A DNA stretch of 64,000 nucleotides from Alicyclobacillus sp. (GTDB lineage: Bacteria; Bacillota; Bacilli; Alicyclobacillales; Alicyclobacillaceae), in contig JAIMBT010000012.1 in the NCBI GenBank assembly GCA_023511295.1, positions 53,815 to 117,814 of the forward strand, given 5' to 3'. This document shows positions 52,369 through 60,927 of the stretch, piece after piece. Positions within the stretch are counted from its first letter, which is position 1, and each line of letters begins with the position of its first letter. The translations under genes were made by a program, and so were the position numbers. The notes beneath the pieces were generated by a model that saw nothing but the letters and a program-made list of their open reading frames with translations, was not told the origin of the DNA and made no database searches.

Positions 52369-52839
52369 ATGACGGACATAGTTTCACCTGACGACAGAAG
52401 CTGGATGATGGCAGGTATCCGCAGCAAGAATACGAAACCCGAACTGATAATTCGTTCTGGGTTACACAAATTGGGGTTTCGCTACCATGTAAACTATCTT
52501 AAGCTGCCCGGCAAGCCGGATCTGGTATTTCCCCGCTACCAGGCAGTGATTTTCATTCACGGATGTTTCTGGCATAAACACGGCTGCCATCTCTTCCGCT
52601 GGCCAACTACCAGAGCGGATTTTTGGAAAGTGAAACTAACCGGCAACGTAGAACGGGACCGAAGAGCGACTGAAGCACTCCTTTCTAGCGGTTGGCGAGT
52701 ACTGGTTGTATGGGAATGCGCGCTTAAAGGTAAAACCAGATTGCCGATCGGCGAAGTTATAGAACGCTGTGGTGTATGGATCCGATCAGACGACAAGTAC
52801 AACGAAATACAAGGTGAGGAGTTGGGTAACAGTGACTGA
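52369..52839 (+). CDS. vsr: very short patch repair endonuclease
   Basis: 156 residues. Nicks T:G mismatches left by deamination of 5-methylcytosine in the methylase site. Visible core: IRSKNTKPELIIRSGLHKLG, KLPGKPDLVFPRYQAVIFIH (catalytic Asp) and GCFWHKHGCHLFRWPTTR (zinc Cys/His and Phe/Trp wedge). It begins 5 nt after the methylase stop and overlaps the endonuclease start by 8 nt. Confidence 0.95.
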   Translation: MTDIVSPDDRSWMMAGIRSKNTKPELIIRSGLHKLGFRYHVNYLKLPGKPDLVFPRYQAVIFIHGCFWHKHGCHLFRWPTTRADFWKVKLTGNVERDRRATEALLSSGWRVLVVWECALKGKTRLPIGEVIERCGVWIRSDDKYNEIQGEELGNSD

Positions 52840-54061
52840 TGTCCGCGCAGGCTTTTTGTCACAGTATTTTGACGGAGTCGTTATGAAGCGTCTTAGCGCT
52901 GTCGAAGCGGACATCAATAAATCCCATCAACATGAATTCAACGGAACCGTGCCATTGCAAAAGCTGTTAGGGCGTGAAAAGTTGTCTAACTACCCGGCAC
53001 GGTTTCTTTGGCTTGGGGGAGAGAACGAAGGCATTACCGATGAATCAACAGTCACATGGTACGATGCGCGCGAAAACCACCCTACCCGTACGGAGTACCG
53101 CCTATATTTTAGAGATAATCCTGTAATGGGCATGGCTTCAGAGAACGACCTGCTGATTGTTGCAAAACGACCGGATGGAGAACTGTACTTTCTTGTGGTT
53201 CCTGCTGGAAGTACCGTCGAACAGCAACTGTTGTGGTTGTTTGATGCTCCGGAACATCTTGGACTGACATTTCAGCATCGGGCATTTGGAGGTGAACACG
53301 ATGTAGAAGTTGATTTTGTTGTACGGTTCATTCTCGAGGAACTGGGGATCGAGGTCCAGGACTCGGATGTCGGATTCTTGGACAGCCACCTCGAACCATA
53401 TATGCAGCAAGGGATTTTCCCAACCACGAAGGAGTTTTCTGAGTTGACGAGGCGGATTGCTCGTGGGATATCTGCTGCTGACGACCCGGATACTGCTTTG
53501 ATGGAATGGATGGATCTTGAGGAGCGGTTGTTCAAGCGTCTGGAGCGTTACCTCATTGCTGCCCGTATCGAACGCGGGTTTACCGAGGGCAGTGAAATTG
53601 ATGTTGATGGTTTCATTAAATTCTCCCTAAGTGTCCACAACCGGCGCAAGTCCCGCGTAGGTTACGCTCTTGAGAATCATCTCGAAGAGGTGTTTAAAGC
53701 GAACAGAGTTCGATATTCCCGCACTGCGGTGACGGAGAACAAATCCAAACCTGACTTTCTGTTTCCGGGAATTGGTGAATATAGGAACAACACCTTTCCG
53801 CCCAATCGACTAACGATGCTGGGAGTTAAGTCAACGTGCAAGGACCGGTGGAGGCAGGTACTTGCGGAAGCTGCCCGAATCAAGGAAAAACATTTGTTAA
53901 CATTGGAACCAGGAATAAGCGAAAACCAGACCAATGAAATGCAGACAAACTCGCTACAGCTCGTTCTTCCTCGAAGATTGCACGACACCTACAAGCCGTC
54001 CCAGCAATTGTGGCTGATGAACGTACAAGAGTTTGTAGACTTAGTGAAAGCACGCCAATAG
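52832..54061 (+). CDS. type II restriction endonuclease, EcoRII family
   Basis: 409 residues, near the 404 of EcoRII as I recall it. An N-terminal effector-binding domain is followed by an EcoRII-C catalytic domain: YALENHLEEVFKANRVRYSR, KPDFLFPGIGEYRNN, MLGVKSTCKDRWRQVLAEAA (K-x-T/S-C-K-D-R-W signature). EcoRII-type enzymes need two sites, one as effector. GTG at 52832 overlaps vsr by 8 nt. The full methylase-Vsr-nuclease set looks intact, so it would stabilise the element by post-segregational killing. Confidence 0.92.
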   Translation: MTDVRAGFLSQYFDGVVMKRLSAVEADINKSHQHEFNGTVPLQKLLGREKLSNYPARFLWLGGENEGITDESTVTWYDARENHPTRTEYRLYFRDNPVMGMASENDLLIVAKRPDGELYFLVVPAGSTVEQQLLWLFDAPEHLGLTFQHRAFGGEHDVEVDFVVRFILEELGIEVQDSDVGFLDSHLEPYMQQGIFPTTKEFSELTRRIARGISAADDPDTALMEWMDLEERLFKRLERYLIAARIERGFTEGSEIDVDGFIKFSLSVHNRRKSRVGYALENHLEEVFKANRVRYSRTAVTENKSKPDFLFPGIGEYRNNTFPPNRLTMLGVKSTCKDRWRQVLAEAARIKEKHLLTLEPGISENQTNEMQTNSLQLVLPRRLHDTYKPSQQLWLMNVQEFVDLVKARQ

Positions 54062-54215
54062 GACTGCACTCTGCTCGAGGGGTGTAGGCTAGGTACGAAC
54101 AATTCGCGGTGAACAGAAAAAGCATCAATGATGCCGGTAATGCCGTTCTTAAAGACGACGTAGGGCTCATCGCTTGGTACGAGGCTAATAGTGGCGGCTA
54201 TGTCCTTAATTTCTT

Positions 54216-54248
54216 TTGCAATGGCTCTTTTCGTATAGATTGTTGCTC
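54216..54248 (+). repeat. 33-bp inverted repeat, left copy
   Basis: Inverted copy at 54811-54843, one mismatch (TTGCAAT versus TTGCAAA), shared core CTCTTTTCGTATAGATTG. The pair encloses 562 bp with one membrane-protein gene. A weak frame (54109-54291) crosses this copy. Confidence 0.8.
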
Positions 54249-54343
54249 TTTGGACGATACTGATATAATGACGGATACATCATATGAGTAGACATCCAAG
54301 GAGTGATTTCAGTGGGTAAGACGGAAAGTTTAATTGTTGGACT

Positions 54344-54721
54344 TTAGCCATTCATTGCGGTCAGCCCAAAACATATTGCCGTTAATAGCGACAACGGTGT
54401 CATGGTAAGCCTTTCTTTTTTACTTTTTGACAAAAAATTTATGACCGTATTCAGCAGTAAGTAAACCGCAAATAAATAACATACGCCCTTTTCTATTCCG
54501 TGTGGAAATCCAATAGAAATCACATTTCCCGATTGCAGTAGATCTAATATTCCAATAATTTGTATGAGTACCGAAACTACACACGCCACTCTGATTCGTT
54601 TCGGCATGATTCTATATTTTCCACCCATGGCAAATTCTCCGTATGGCAACCCAAATGCTAATAATACATATAGAATAGCGATTCCTAAGAGGGTAATGCT
54701 TCCAATCCATGCCGTTATCAT
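54344..54721 (-). CDS. four-span membrane protein within inverted repeats
   Basis: 125 residues. Spans include WIGSITLLGIAILYVLLAFG, VACVVSVLIQIIGILDLL, VCYLFAVYLLLNTVINFL and LSLLTAICFGLTA. The loop GLPYGEFAMGGKYRIMPKRI is a feature I associate with unnamed Bacillus/Paenibacillus membrane proteins. AAGGGGAG lies before ATG at 54721. AT-rich, unlike the flanking R-M operon, so a separate acquisition. Confidence 0.65.
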   Translation of the reverse strand: MITAWIGSITLLGIAILYVLLAFGLPYGEFAMGGKYRIMPKRIRVACVVSVLIQIIGILDLLQSGNVISIGFPHGIEKGVCYLFAVYLLLNTVINFLSKSKKERLTMTPLSLLTAICFGLTAMNG

Positions 54722-54810
54722 CAGGACTCCCCTTTTAGCGATTTCTAAATATTTGTTGATAGAGTTATTATACAAAGTTTTAGGGTACAACCATTGTTTA
54801 ACTAATCGCA

Positions 54811-54843
54811 GAGCAACAATCTATACGAAAAGAGCCTTTGCAA
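54811..54843 (-). repeat. 33-bp inverted repeat, right copy
   Basis: Partner of 54216-54248. It overlaps the region after the 3' end of the next minus-strand gene. No target duplication was seen outside the pair. Confidence 0.8.
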
Positions 54844-54990
54844 TACATAAGCACAAGGCGACATGAATGTAATCCACCGAGCAGAATGTCGGGCATATTT
54901 CAGGAACATCGGATGAGGGCCGAGGAACCACGACACACCGAAAAGTTTGTCCAAATACCTTGGTTCTTTTATAGTGGAGCATTTCCGGTT

Positions 54991-55983
54991 CTACAATGTC
55001 GGTAGTAATGAATCCAACCGTGTGAATGCTAATTTTGGAACTCTCACGGTTGTTGATGGTCCTCCAGTCATCGCTTCTCCTCCTGCGGAAGAAAACCATG
55101 AGCAGTTTTTTAGGAGGTCTGAAAACTTTATTCCCCACCACTCTATAGTCGCCCCGCTATCGTCTATTTCTTCCACTACAAAAAGAGCATCCATGTTGTT
55201 GCTCAGGGATATAAAATACGATAACTTTACGAAAGGTGCTACGTCGATGCCAAAGAAGTCTCCAATGCTTGGGTCGATACCGGGCGTTTTACTCTTGAAC
55301 TCTACGGGAAATGATCTGCCTGAATTCGCCACCAAGAAGAAATCCAAGTCATTGTTTGATATCAAAAACCTAACCTGCAAGTAATATTTAACGTACTCCT
55401 TCCAGAACAGGGACGTAACGATGCTTGGGTCATTCCATGGGAATACGCATCTATTCAATCTTCCTGTTTGGTAAGCCCTCAATCCAATCGCTCCTCTTCG
55501 ACTTGTAAAGTTGCGCATAACAGTTTTCTCCGGAACTGACTGTAGTCCGGATGAACTCACTTTATGAAATGTTAACGGATAAGAACGTTGGTAATTGCGA
55601 CGAGCCGGAAGCGTGAAAGAAACTTCTGAACTTCGGGTGGGTGCGGGGTCAGCGTACGCAAAATAAACTTCCATGCCAGCCTGTCGGAAGTAACTATGGG
55701 CAATTACTTGGGCAGTAAATGGATGTGTGGTAGTTGTGCTACTCCATGAAAACGGCTGATTTACAGGTATTATTACTATTCGTTTTTGTGCAGGGATGAA
55801 GCCGGTTGGCTTATTCGGCGTAAGAATCCATCCTCCTGGAATTTGATATTCGAAGAGCGAAGACAGGGAATTGAGGTAATCCGTAAAGCGTATTTCAGCC
55901 AGAACGCCCTTGGTCTTATTTTCATTAATTGATGACCATTGGGTTTCCAAGAACAGGATCGCATCATTTAATGAAGCAGGCAT
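54991..55983 (-). CDS. putative PD-(D/E)xK nuclease
   Basis: 330 residues with no close family known to me. The C-terminal part holds DLDFFLVANSGRSFPVEFKS, an Asp followed by E-F-K at strand spacing expected of a restriction-endonuclease core, then TPGIDPSIGDFFGIDVAPFV. The N-terminal half contains VIAHSYFRQAGMEVYFAYAD and may recognise a target. GGGGGTTGCCTT precedes ATG at 55983. Divergent from the DUF3883-like gene, suggesting a defence pair. Confidence 0.6.
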   Translation of the reverse strand: MPASLNDAILFLETQWSSINENKTKGVLAEIRFTDYLNSLSSLFEYQIPGGWILTPNKPTGFIPAQKRIVIIPVNQPFSWSSTTTTHPFTAQVIAHSYFRQAGMEVYFAYADPAPTRSSEVSFTLPARRNYQRSYPLTFHKVSSSGLQSVPEKTVMRNFTSRRGAIGLRAYQTGRLNRCVFPWNDPSIVTSLFWKEYVKYYLQVRFLISNNDLDFFLVANSGRSFPVEFKSKTPGIDPSIGDFFGIDVAPFVKLSYFISLSNNMDALFVVEEIDDSGATIEWWGIKFSDLLKNCSWFSSAGGEAMTGGPSTTVRVPKLAFTRLDSLLPTL

Positions 55984-56217
55984 AAGGCAACCCCCACAAC
56001 AGTTGTTTATACATTTTAACACGTGGATGATTATTTGCTATCATATATATCAATGAGGACTGAACGCGGCGTGTGTACACGGGAGGTTCTAGACATATCT
56101 TCGCGGATTCATCTAAATAACGGCCGAATTTCTCCATTATAAAGTATACGTAGCTATTGTCCGTTTACGCCCTTGTTTCTTGCCCGCGGGCGATTGTTAA
56201 ATAAGGGGACTTAAAAA

Positions 56218-57006
56218 ATGGAGGAAAATCACAGATTGGCGCTCGTTATCGCGTTTTATTTGTCTAAGCACGACACGCTGGCAGTAAAACATTTGGGGTA
56301 TAACAGCTTTACTCAAGCATTCAATGAAATTGGCAAGCGCCTAGATGTTAAACCAAATACAATAAAAAATATGCGGGATGAATTCGATCCCTTTCATTTC
56401 AATAGAAGGAAGGGATGGTATCAGCGCGAACTGCGACCCAGCCGACTAATGGTACTTGAAAAATGTCAGGACCTGAGTGAAGAAGCACTTCGAGAGATAG
56501 TGAAGGCTATTATTCAGAACCACTCAAATGACACACAGGCCAAAGTGGACCCGCGGACCTTCTACATGGATCTTTTTGATTTTAGCGCTGCGGAAGATGA
56601 CGACAGTAAGAACGACGACAAATTCGTTGGCGCGCGTGGAATAACAGGGGTTAAGGCTGAGAAATTGTTTATAGAATGCTATAACATGGGTGAATTTCCC
56701 CAGTTCTCTGGCTCTCTGGTTGACAGGCGTCATGATGCTTGCGGCTATGATTTTGAATCCACTGCCGTGCCTAAATATGTTTTTGAGGTCAAAGGATTAT
56801 CAAATGATAGAGGCAATGTTACCTTTACCGACAAGGAGTGGAGCATGGCCAAGGACTTAAGGGAACACTACATTCTAATCGTTGTGAGTGGCCTTGAAAC
56901 GCAACCTCAAATTTCTGTAATCCCCGACCCATATTCCCGGCTATCCGCCCGAATGCATACTTACACGACGATCGCAGTAAATTGGTCCATAAGCTGGCCA
57001 CAATAA
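56218..57006 (+). CDS. DUF3883/NOV-C-like nuclease-domain protein
   Basis: 262 residues. C-terminal half: DRRHDACGYDFEST, KYVFEVKGLSND and VTFTDKEWSMAKDLREHYIL resemble the DUF3883 (protein NO VEIN C-terminal) restriction-like fold, with G-x-D and E-V-K as core residues. The N-terminal part contains an HTH-like segment (YNSFTQAFNEIGKRLDVKPN). AAGGGGACTTAAAAA ribosome site. DUF3883 modules are common in McrBC/Mrr-like defence loci. Confidence 0.68.
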   Translation: MEENHRLALVIAFYLSKHDTLAVKHLGYNSFTQAFNEIGKRLDVKPNTIKNMRDEFDPFHFNRRKGWYQRELRPSRLMVLEKCQDLSEEALREIVKAIIQNHSNDTQAKVDPRTFYMDLFDFSAAEDDDSKNDDKFVGARGITGVKAEKLFIECYNMGEFPQFSGSLVDRRHDACGYDFESTAVPKYVFEVKGLSNDRGNVTFTDKEWSMAKDLREHYILIVVSGLETQPQISVIPDPYSRLSARMHTYTTIAVNWSISWPQ

Positions 57007-58098
57007 ATTGTCCGGTGAAAGTACAGATGGGCACGTTGGTCGAACCTCACTCAAGGCTTAAGAAAGATTGGTCTTGTCGGGCTCATGAGACGTACATATT
57101 GCCCCGATTTTTAGTTCCGGAGATGGATGATGAAACGTACAGAATATCACCGATAACTGTTGCATTATCGGCCTACACATGACCGGGGCGGATTATCCAA
57201 ATGATGTCCTCACTGACCCGGAAACGTACACTTTTACGTGAGTAGGATTGTTTTACGAATGGATTGCCATACTGTAGAGCCGCGGAGTTTAAATCGCGCA
57301 AAGCTGGAGTTGTCTTCTCGTACTTTTACCAATTCTTCTACCGTACGAGGTAAAACTGAACGGATTTTACGGACTATATCACCGCGCAACACACAGAATT
57401 CCCGACTTGGCGGGAGCAGGTGAACTACTTGAACTACGTAGAACAAGCGCCAGAGATCTTGAAAACGTTGAAGGCGCAATGGACAGTTTCCGTGAGATTG
57501 CCGATAAATTGAGTAAGTGACTCGCAACCACCTGCGGTTTGCAAACACGGTTGCAAACCGGACTGCAAACGGATCACGCGAAACAGACATCATTCATTGA
57601 AAGAGACATTCAAAAGATCCCGACATGGAGCGGATTATGCGAACGGTATAAAACATAATGAACTGGCGAAAACGCCGTCCAGAGATCTGCAAAACCTCGA
57701 TTCGCCAGTTCGAATCTGGCTGGCGCCTCCAAACAAATCCTTGTATGACGCGGCTTTCGGGGCTCTCCCTGAAAGGCGCGTTTGCCGTTGTGTGTGCTAC
57801 CGAATTGCAAACCTTCGCGCGGCGAAACTGCTTGTCAAGTCATTTTGGGGCGGTCATTCAAAAGCCAGGGGGTTATAGACCTTTGCCTTGAAAGGAGCGA
57901 CCGCTCCAGAGGTGGATTCTGGTCAGGGTGTTGCGGTGGTGCGTTGCTCACTCAGCGCTTCGTCGGCTCCCGAAGAGATATGCGTATCGGAGTATGAAGA
58001 TGCCCTTGTTGCATCGCGGAGGAGGCAATTGGGTTCACTATGTATAGCGCGGTTTAGATTTGCAGAAAAACGCGGTGGCGTTTTTTCCAATTCCACAA
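57007..58098. other. decayed DNA without intact genes
   Basis: About 1.1 kb. The best coding remnant, 57368-57520, reads TDFTDYITAQHTEFPTWREQ in one frame and ELLELRRTSARDLENVEGAM in another, as if frameshifted. GCAAAC repeats lie at 57535-57570. A tRNA 3'-end fragment is listed separately. No full gene with ribosome site. Confidence 0.55.
57704..57731 (+). pseudogene. tRNA 3'-end fragment
   Basis: A perfect T-arm (GCCAG-TTCGAAT-CTGGC) is followed by TGGCGCC, T and CCA, exactly a tRNA 3' end. The matching 5' acceptor GGCGCCA is absent within 90 nt upstream, so it is not a whole tRNA. Probably a leftover att site from a tRNA-targeting element. Confidence 0.6.
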
Positions 58099-58208
58099 GT
58101 GCTTGACATGGAGTGGCGAGCATGATAGCCTGACCAAATTTACGGCGGAGCGTCCTTCCAGCCTTTATACGCGGGGAATCATGCTCGCAGAGGCTCCATG
58201 TCAAGCAC
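58099..58208. repeat. 110-nt inverted-repeat hairpin
   Basis: Arms of 15 bp (GTGCTTGACATGGAG) and 11 bp (GCGAGCATGAT), separated by a 2/5-nt internal loop, fold around a 51-nt centre (58127-58177). Could be a MITE-like insertion, a replication or recombination fold, or a bidirectional terminator. Confidence 0.7.
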
Positions 58209-58438
58209 GGCCCCTAAAGCGCAAATGGAAATGTGTTGCTGGAAAATCTAACACCGCGTTTTTCTGCACTTTTTACTTGCGGAAAACACTTCTGAGTCTT
58301 CTTCTTCACTCTGAGCACTCTAATTCGGCTGTAACAACGGTGTAACTATATGAATCGGAACGTGGAATACGATAACGTCCCGTTCACATGATAGTCCGAA
58401 AACTTTCACCAAAGACCGGAATGGAGTTGTTGCAAGTC

Positions 58439-58729
58439 ATGAAAATCAATTTATTTCTTGACGACATGCGGTCATGTCCCAACGGGTATGTGTTGGCGAA
58501 GAATTTTGACGAGTGTATCCTAATGCTGACGGAATTCGAAGTGCAAATTTTATCTCTGGATCACGATCTCGGTGAAGAACGAACAGGGTATGATGTGGCC
58601 AAGTGGATCGTCGAGAACAACCGATGGCCGAACGAAATTCGGTTCCACACGTCCAATCCTGTAGGTCGTCGGAATATGCAACAACTTCTGCAAAGATACG
58701 CACCCCAAGACGTCATAATCGGTCGTTAA
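58439..58729 (+). CDS. cyclic-phosphate processing receiver-domain (cREC) protein
   Basis: 96 residues: KINLFLDDMRSCPNGYVLAK, VQILSLDHDLGEERTGYDVA and EIRFHTSNPVGRRNMQQLL. The LDD...SLDHDLG...HTSNP pattern is that of the cREC family, proposed to act on cyclic phosphates in RNA repair; its activity is unproven. ATG at 58439 has only a weak GGAG upstream. Often found in phages and mobile elements. Confidence 0.75.
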   Translation: MKINLFLDDMRSCPNGYVLAKNFDECILMLTEFEVQILSLDHDLGEERTGYDVAKWIVENNRWPNEIRFHTSNPVGRRNMQQLLQRYAPQDVIIGR

Positions 58730-58837
58730 ACACTGCCCGCAACTCCAAGAAGTAAGGAAAGACGGGTATTCAGATCCGTTCTGTTACGGCATTACCCTGC
58801 AAGTGCACGGTTTGTAGCAATAAAGTGAGTATTCTAG

Positions 58838-58986
58838 TATAATAAACGCAAGAAGTCAGGGGGAATGAGCGTCCCATCGGAGAGAATCCGCAGCGACGCC
58901 GCAAGAAGTTAGGGGAGTTTTGGTTTCCCGCCACAATGGCGGGAAACCCCTAATTTCCATTGCGGCGTTCGGCTGCGGATTTTTTG
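58838..58986 (+). ncRNA. orphan structured RNA with own promoter and terminator
   Basis: TATAAT at 58838-58843 (weak -35) starts a transcript of about 135 nt. From 58885 it folds as one long nested stem: AATCCGCAGC with GCTGCGGATT, ACGCCGCAA with TTGCGGCGT, TTAGGGG with CCCCTAA, and TTTCCCGCCA-CAA-TGGCGGGAAA, ending in T5-6. A near repeat, CGCAAGAAGTCAGGGG (58847) and CGCAAGAAGTTAGGGG (58900), precedes and enters the fold. It could be a small regulatory RNA or a transcription attenuator for the genes that follow, including the integrase. Confidence 0.65.
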
Positions 58987-59004
58987 TGCCGGGGAGTGTA
59001 AGCA

Positions 59005-59256
59005 TTGCACCAGCAGGGTAAACGTAGTCAGGCCATACTGCATACAGATGTCGTATCTGGCAGCACGAGGAGTGGTGTCGCTACGACTACCTCAAACGAC
59101 GATTCCCAGTACGTCATGCTGGATGAACAAACGCTACCCGACGGGACCAAGATGAAGTTCTACGCCCACAAAACTGACGCCCCAACGCTTGACGAAATAT
59201 TGGAAGACATTTATGACCTGGCGTCCGAAGCACTTATACGAAAGCTGTCCAAGTAA
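59005..59256 (+). CDS. small protein upstream of the integrase
   Basis: 83 residues. TTG start after GGGGAGTG. A polar, low-complexity head leads to YVMLDEQTLPDGTKMKFYAH and an acidic helix (LDEILEDIYDLASEALIRKL). No family recognised. It lies 70 nt before the integrase and after the structured RNA, a usual place for a recombination directionality factor, which is only a hypothesis. Confidence 0.55.
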   Translation: MHQQGKRSQAILHTDVVSGSTRSGVATTTSNDDSQYVMLDEQTLPDGTKMKFYAHKTDAPTLDEILEDIYDLASEALIRKLSK

Positions 59257-59326
59257 GTTGAGTCATGTGTTTACGCACGGCCGTCCGATTTGGTATCCTA
59301 GCCTTTGACGAGGCGAGGTGAGGGTA

Positions 59327-60892
59327 TTGAGTCGGGCGGCTATTTATGTTCGCGTCAGTACAGACCAAGATGCACAGAAATATAGCCCCGAACACCAACT
59401 CGCAGCGTGTCGTGAGTATGCGGAAGCTGAAGGGCTGATCACGGACGACACGCTGGTCTATAATGATGCCGGATTGTCTGGTACGGAAATGGAGAACCGT
59501 CGCGAAGTTAAACGTCTGTTGAGTGACGCCCGTTTGGGCAAGTTTGATGCAGTACTATTCACAGCGGTAAGCCGCTTTGGACGTGATATGGCAGACGTGT
59601 TTTCTATGAAGAAGAAACTGGAATCCGTTTACGGAATCAGAATTGTGAGCATTGAGGAAGGATACGATTCGGCGGTCGAAGGACGTAACAATGATATGGT
59701 GTTTACTGTTCACGCGATGCTTGCGGCTCATAAATCCAAAGAGATGTCGATAGCGATTAAACGTGGTCTGCGGCAAGCGGCAAAGAACGGTCGCCACATC
59801 GGCAACGTAGTCCCATACGGATACGCCAAGAACGGGAACAAGCAACTAACGCCCAATCCAACAGAAGCCATTATCATTAAAGACATATTCCAGATGTACC
59901 TTGATGGGAACGGGTCGAAGGCAATCGCTGAGCAACTTAATCGTCGTGGAGTTCCAACAGCGACGAAAGCACGTAAAGGGAAACATACACTGTGGCAAGC
60001 GTCCACGATTAACGCGATCCTTCATAATGAAGCATATATCGGAAGGCTGATCGCCCATCGTTGGCAAATAGCAACGAATTTCGAGGTTTCGCGTAAGGCT
60101 GATTCAGCAATCAAGCGTCAATCGCTACGTGATGAGGACGAATGGATCGTGATTGACGGTGCACATGAAGCAATTATCGACGTGGAGACTTTCAACCGCG
60201 TGCAAGACCTAATGGATAAGAAGTCACGTAACAAGGGGATCAAGCGTACGTCAAATCTTCTTGCCGGACTCATGACATGTAAGAACTGTGGCGGCTCGAT
60301 GATTGTAAGCGGACGTGGTAGAGGTGATGGCAACAGGACCGTCTACAAATACATCGTTTGTGCCAAAACCAGACGAATCGGTAAGTACGCTTGTCAGAAC
60401 CACCATACGGTCAAATACGAGTACGTACTTAATGGGATACTTGCATCGTTGAGGTCGCTGGCACAGTCGAAGCGAGACTTTGATGGCATAGCTAAAGCCA
60501 TTTTGGAGACAGTTTCGTCTGGTCAACAGGAACAGCAGGTGCGGATTGAAGCGTTGAAGCGTCAACTGAACGAGAACCAAAACCAACAGATGAAGAACTT
60601 AGAAGCGTTCAGTTCAGGTTTGTTTACGCGTGAACTGGTCGAACAGCGTCAAAGGAGCCTGATGCAGGAAGCAGAACGTCTTAATAAGGAAATTGTGCGT
60701 CTGGAAGCATCATCACAACTCCAACAGAACGCGACCAACAAGTTAGACGAAATTCGGGAGTCGTTGAATATCTTCAAGAACCTGGATGAATATGACGAAA
60801 TGACTCAAAAGATAGCAATACGTAAGCTTATTGACCGAATCGAGTTTGACAGCGAGGGGAACGTTGAAGTTCGTTATTCTTGGCTCGCTTGA
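59327..60892 (+). CDS. int: large serine recombinase (ICE integrase)
   Basis: Integrates and, with a helper, excises the element. 521 residues. Resolvase domain with catalytic Ser in AAIYVRVSTDQDAQKYSPEH and FTAVSRFGRDMADVF; recombinase domain (YGYAKNGNKQLTPNPTEAII; GVPTATKARKGKHTLWQAST); zinc ribbon CKNCGGSMIVSGRG and CAKTRRIGKYACQNH; coiled coil about 400-490. TTG at 59327 lies after GAGGTGAGG; GTG at 59318 is possible. Same protein class as SpoIVCA (skin) and SprA (SPbeta), the sporulation excisionases. The stop is 35 nt from attR. Confidence 0.95.
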   Translation: MSRAAIYVRVSTDQDAQKYSPEHQLAACREYAEAEGLITDDTLVYNDAGLSGTEMENRREVKRLLSDARLGKFDAVLFTAVSRFGRDMADVFSMKKKLESVYGIRIVSIEEGYDSAVEGRNNDMVFTVHAMLAAHKSKEMSIAIKRGLRQAAKNGRHIGNVVPYGYAKNGNKQLTPNPTEAIIIKDIFQMYLDGNGSKAIAEQLNRRGVPTATKARKGKHTLWQASTINAILHNEAYIGRLIAHRWQIATNFEVSRKADSAIKRQSLRDEDEWIVIDGAHEAIIDVETFNRVQDLMDKKSRNKGIKRTSNLLAGLMTCKNCGGSMIVSGRGRGDGNRTVYKYIVCAKTRRIGKYACQNHHTVKYEYVLNGILASLRSLAQSKRDFDGIAKAILETVSSGQQEQQVRIEALKRQLNENQNQQMKNLEAFSSGLFTRELVEQRQRSLMQEAERLNKEIVRLEASSQLQQNATNKLDEIRESLNIFKNLDEYDEMTQKIAIRKLIDRIEFDSEGNVEVRYSWLA

Positions 60893-60927
60893 TGGAGTCA
60901 CGCAGGTGTTTATTACACTTTTAAACG

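Noticed and set aside
54109..54291. 60-codon plus frame running through the left inverted repeat
   Set aside because: No ribosome site; its end is formed by the repeat itself.
57234..57593. 119-codon minus frame in the decayed zone
   Set aside because: No ribosome site and no recognisable motif; opposite-strand remnants explain the openness better.
58838..58986. Retron msr-msd or type III antitoxin RNA
   Set aside because: No reverse transcriptase and no ToxN-like toxin next to it; only two imperfect repeats.
59052..59060. Sigma-E-like -10 (CATACAGAT) as evidence of mother-cell control
   Set aside because: No fitting -35 and a location inside a coding frame; too weak to annotate.
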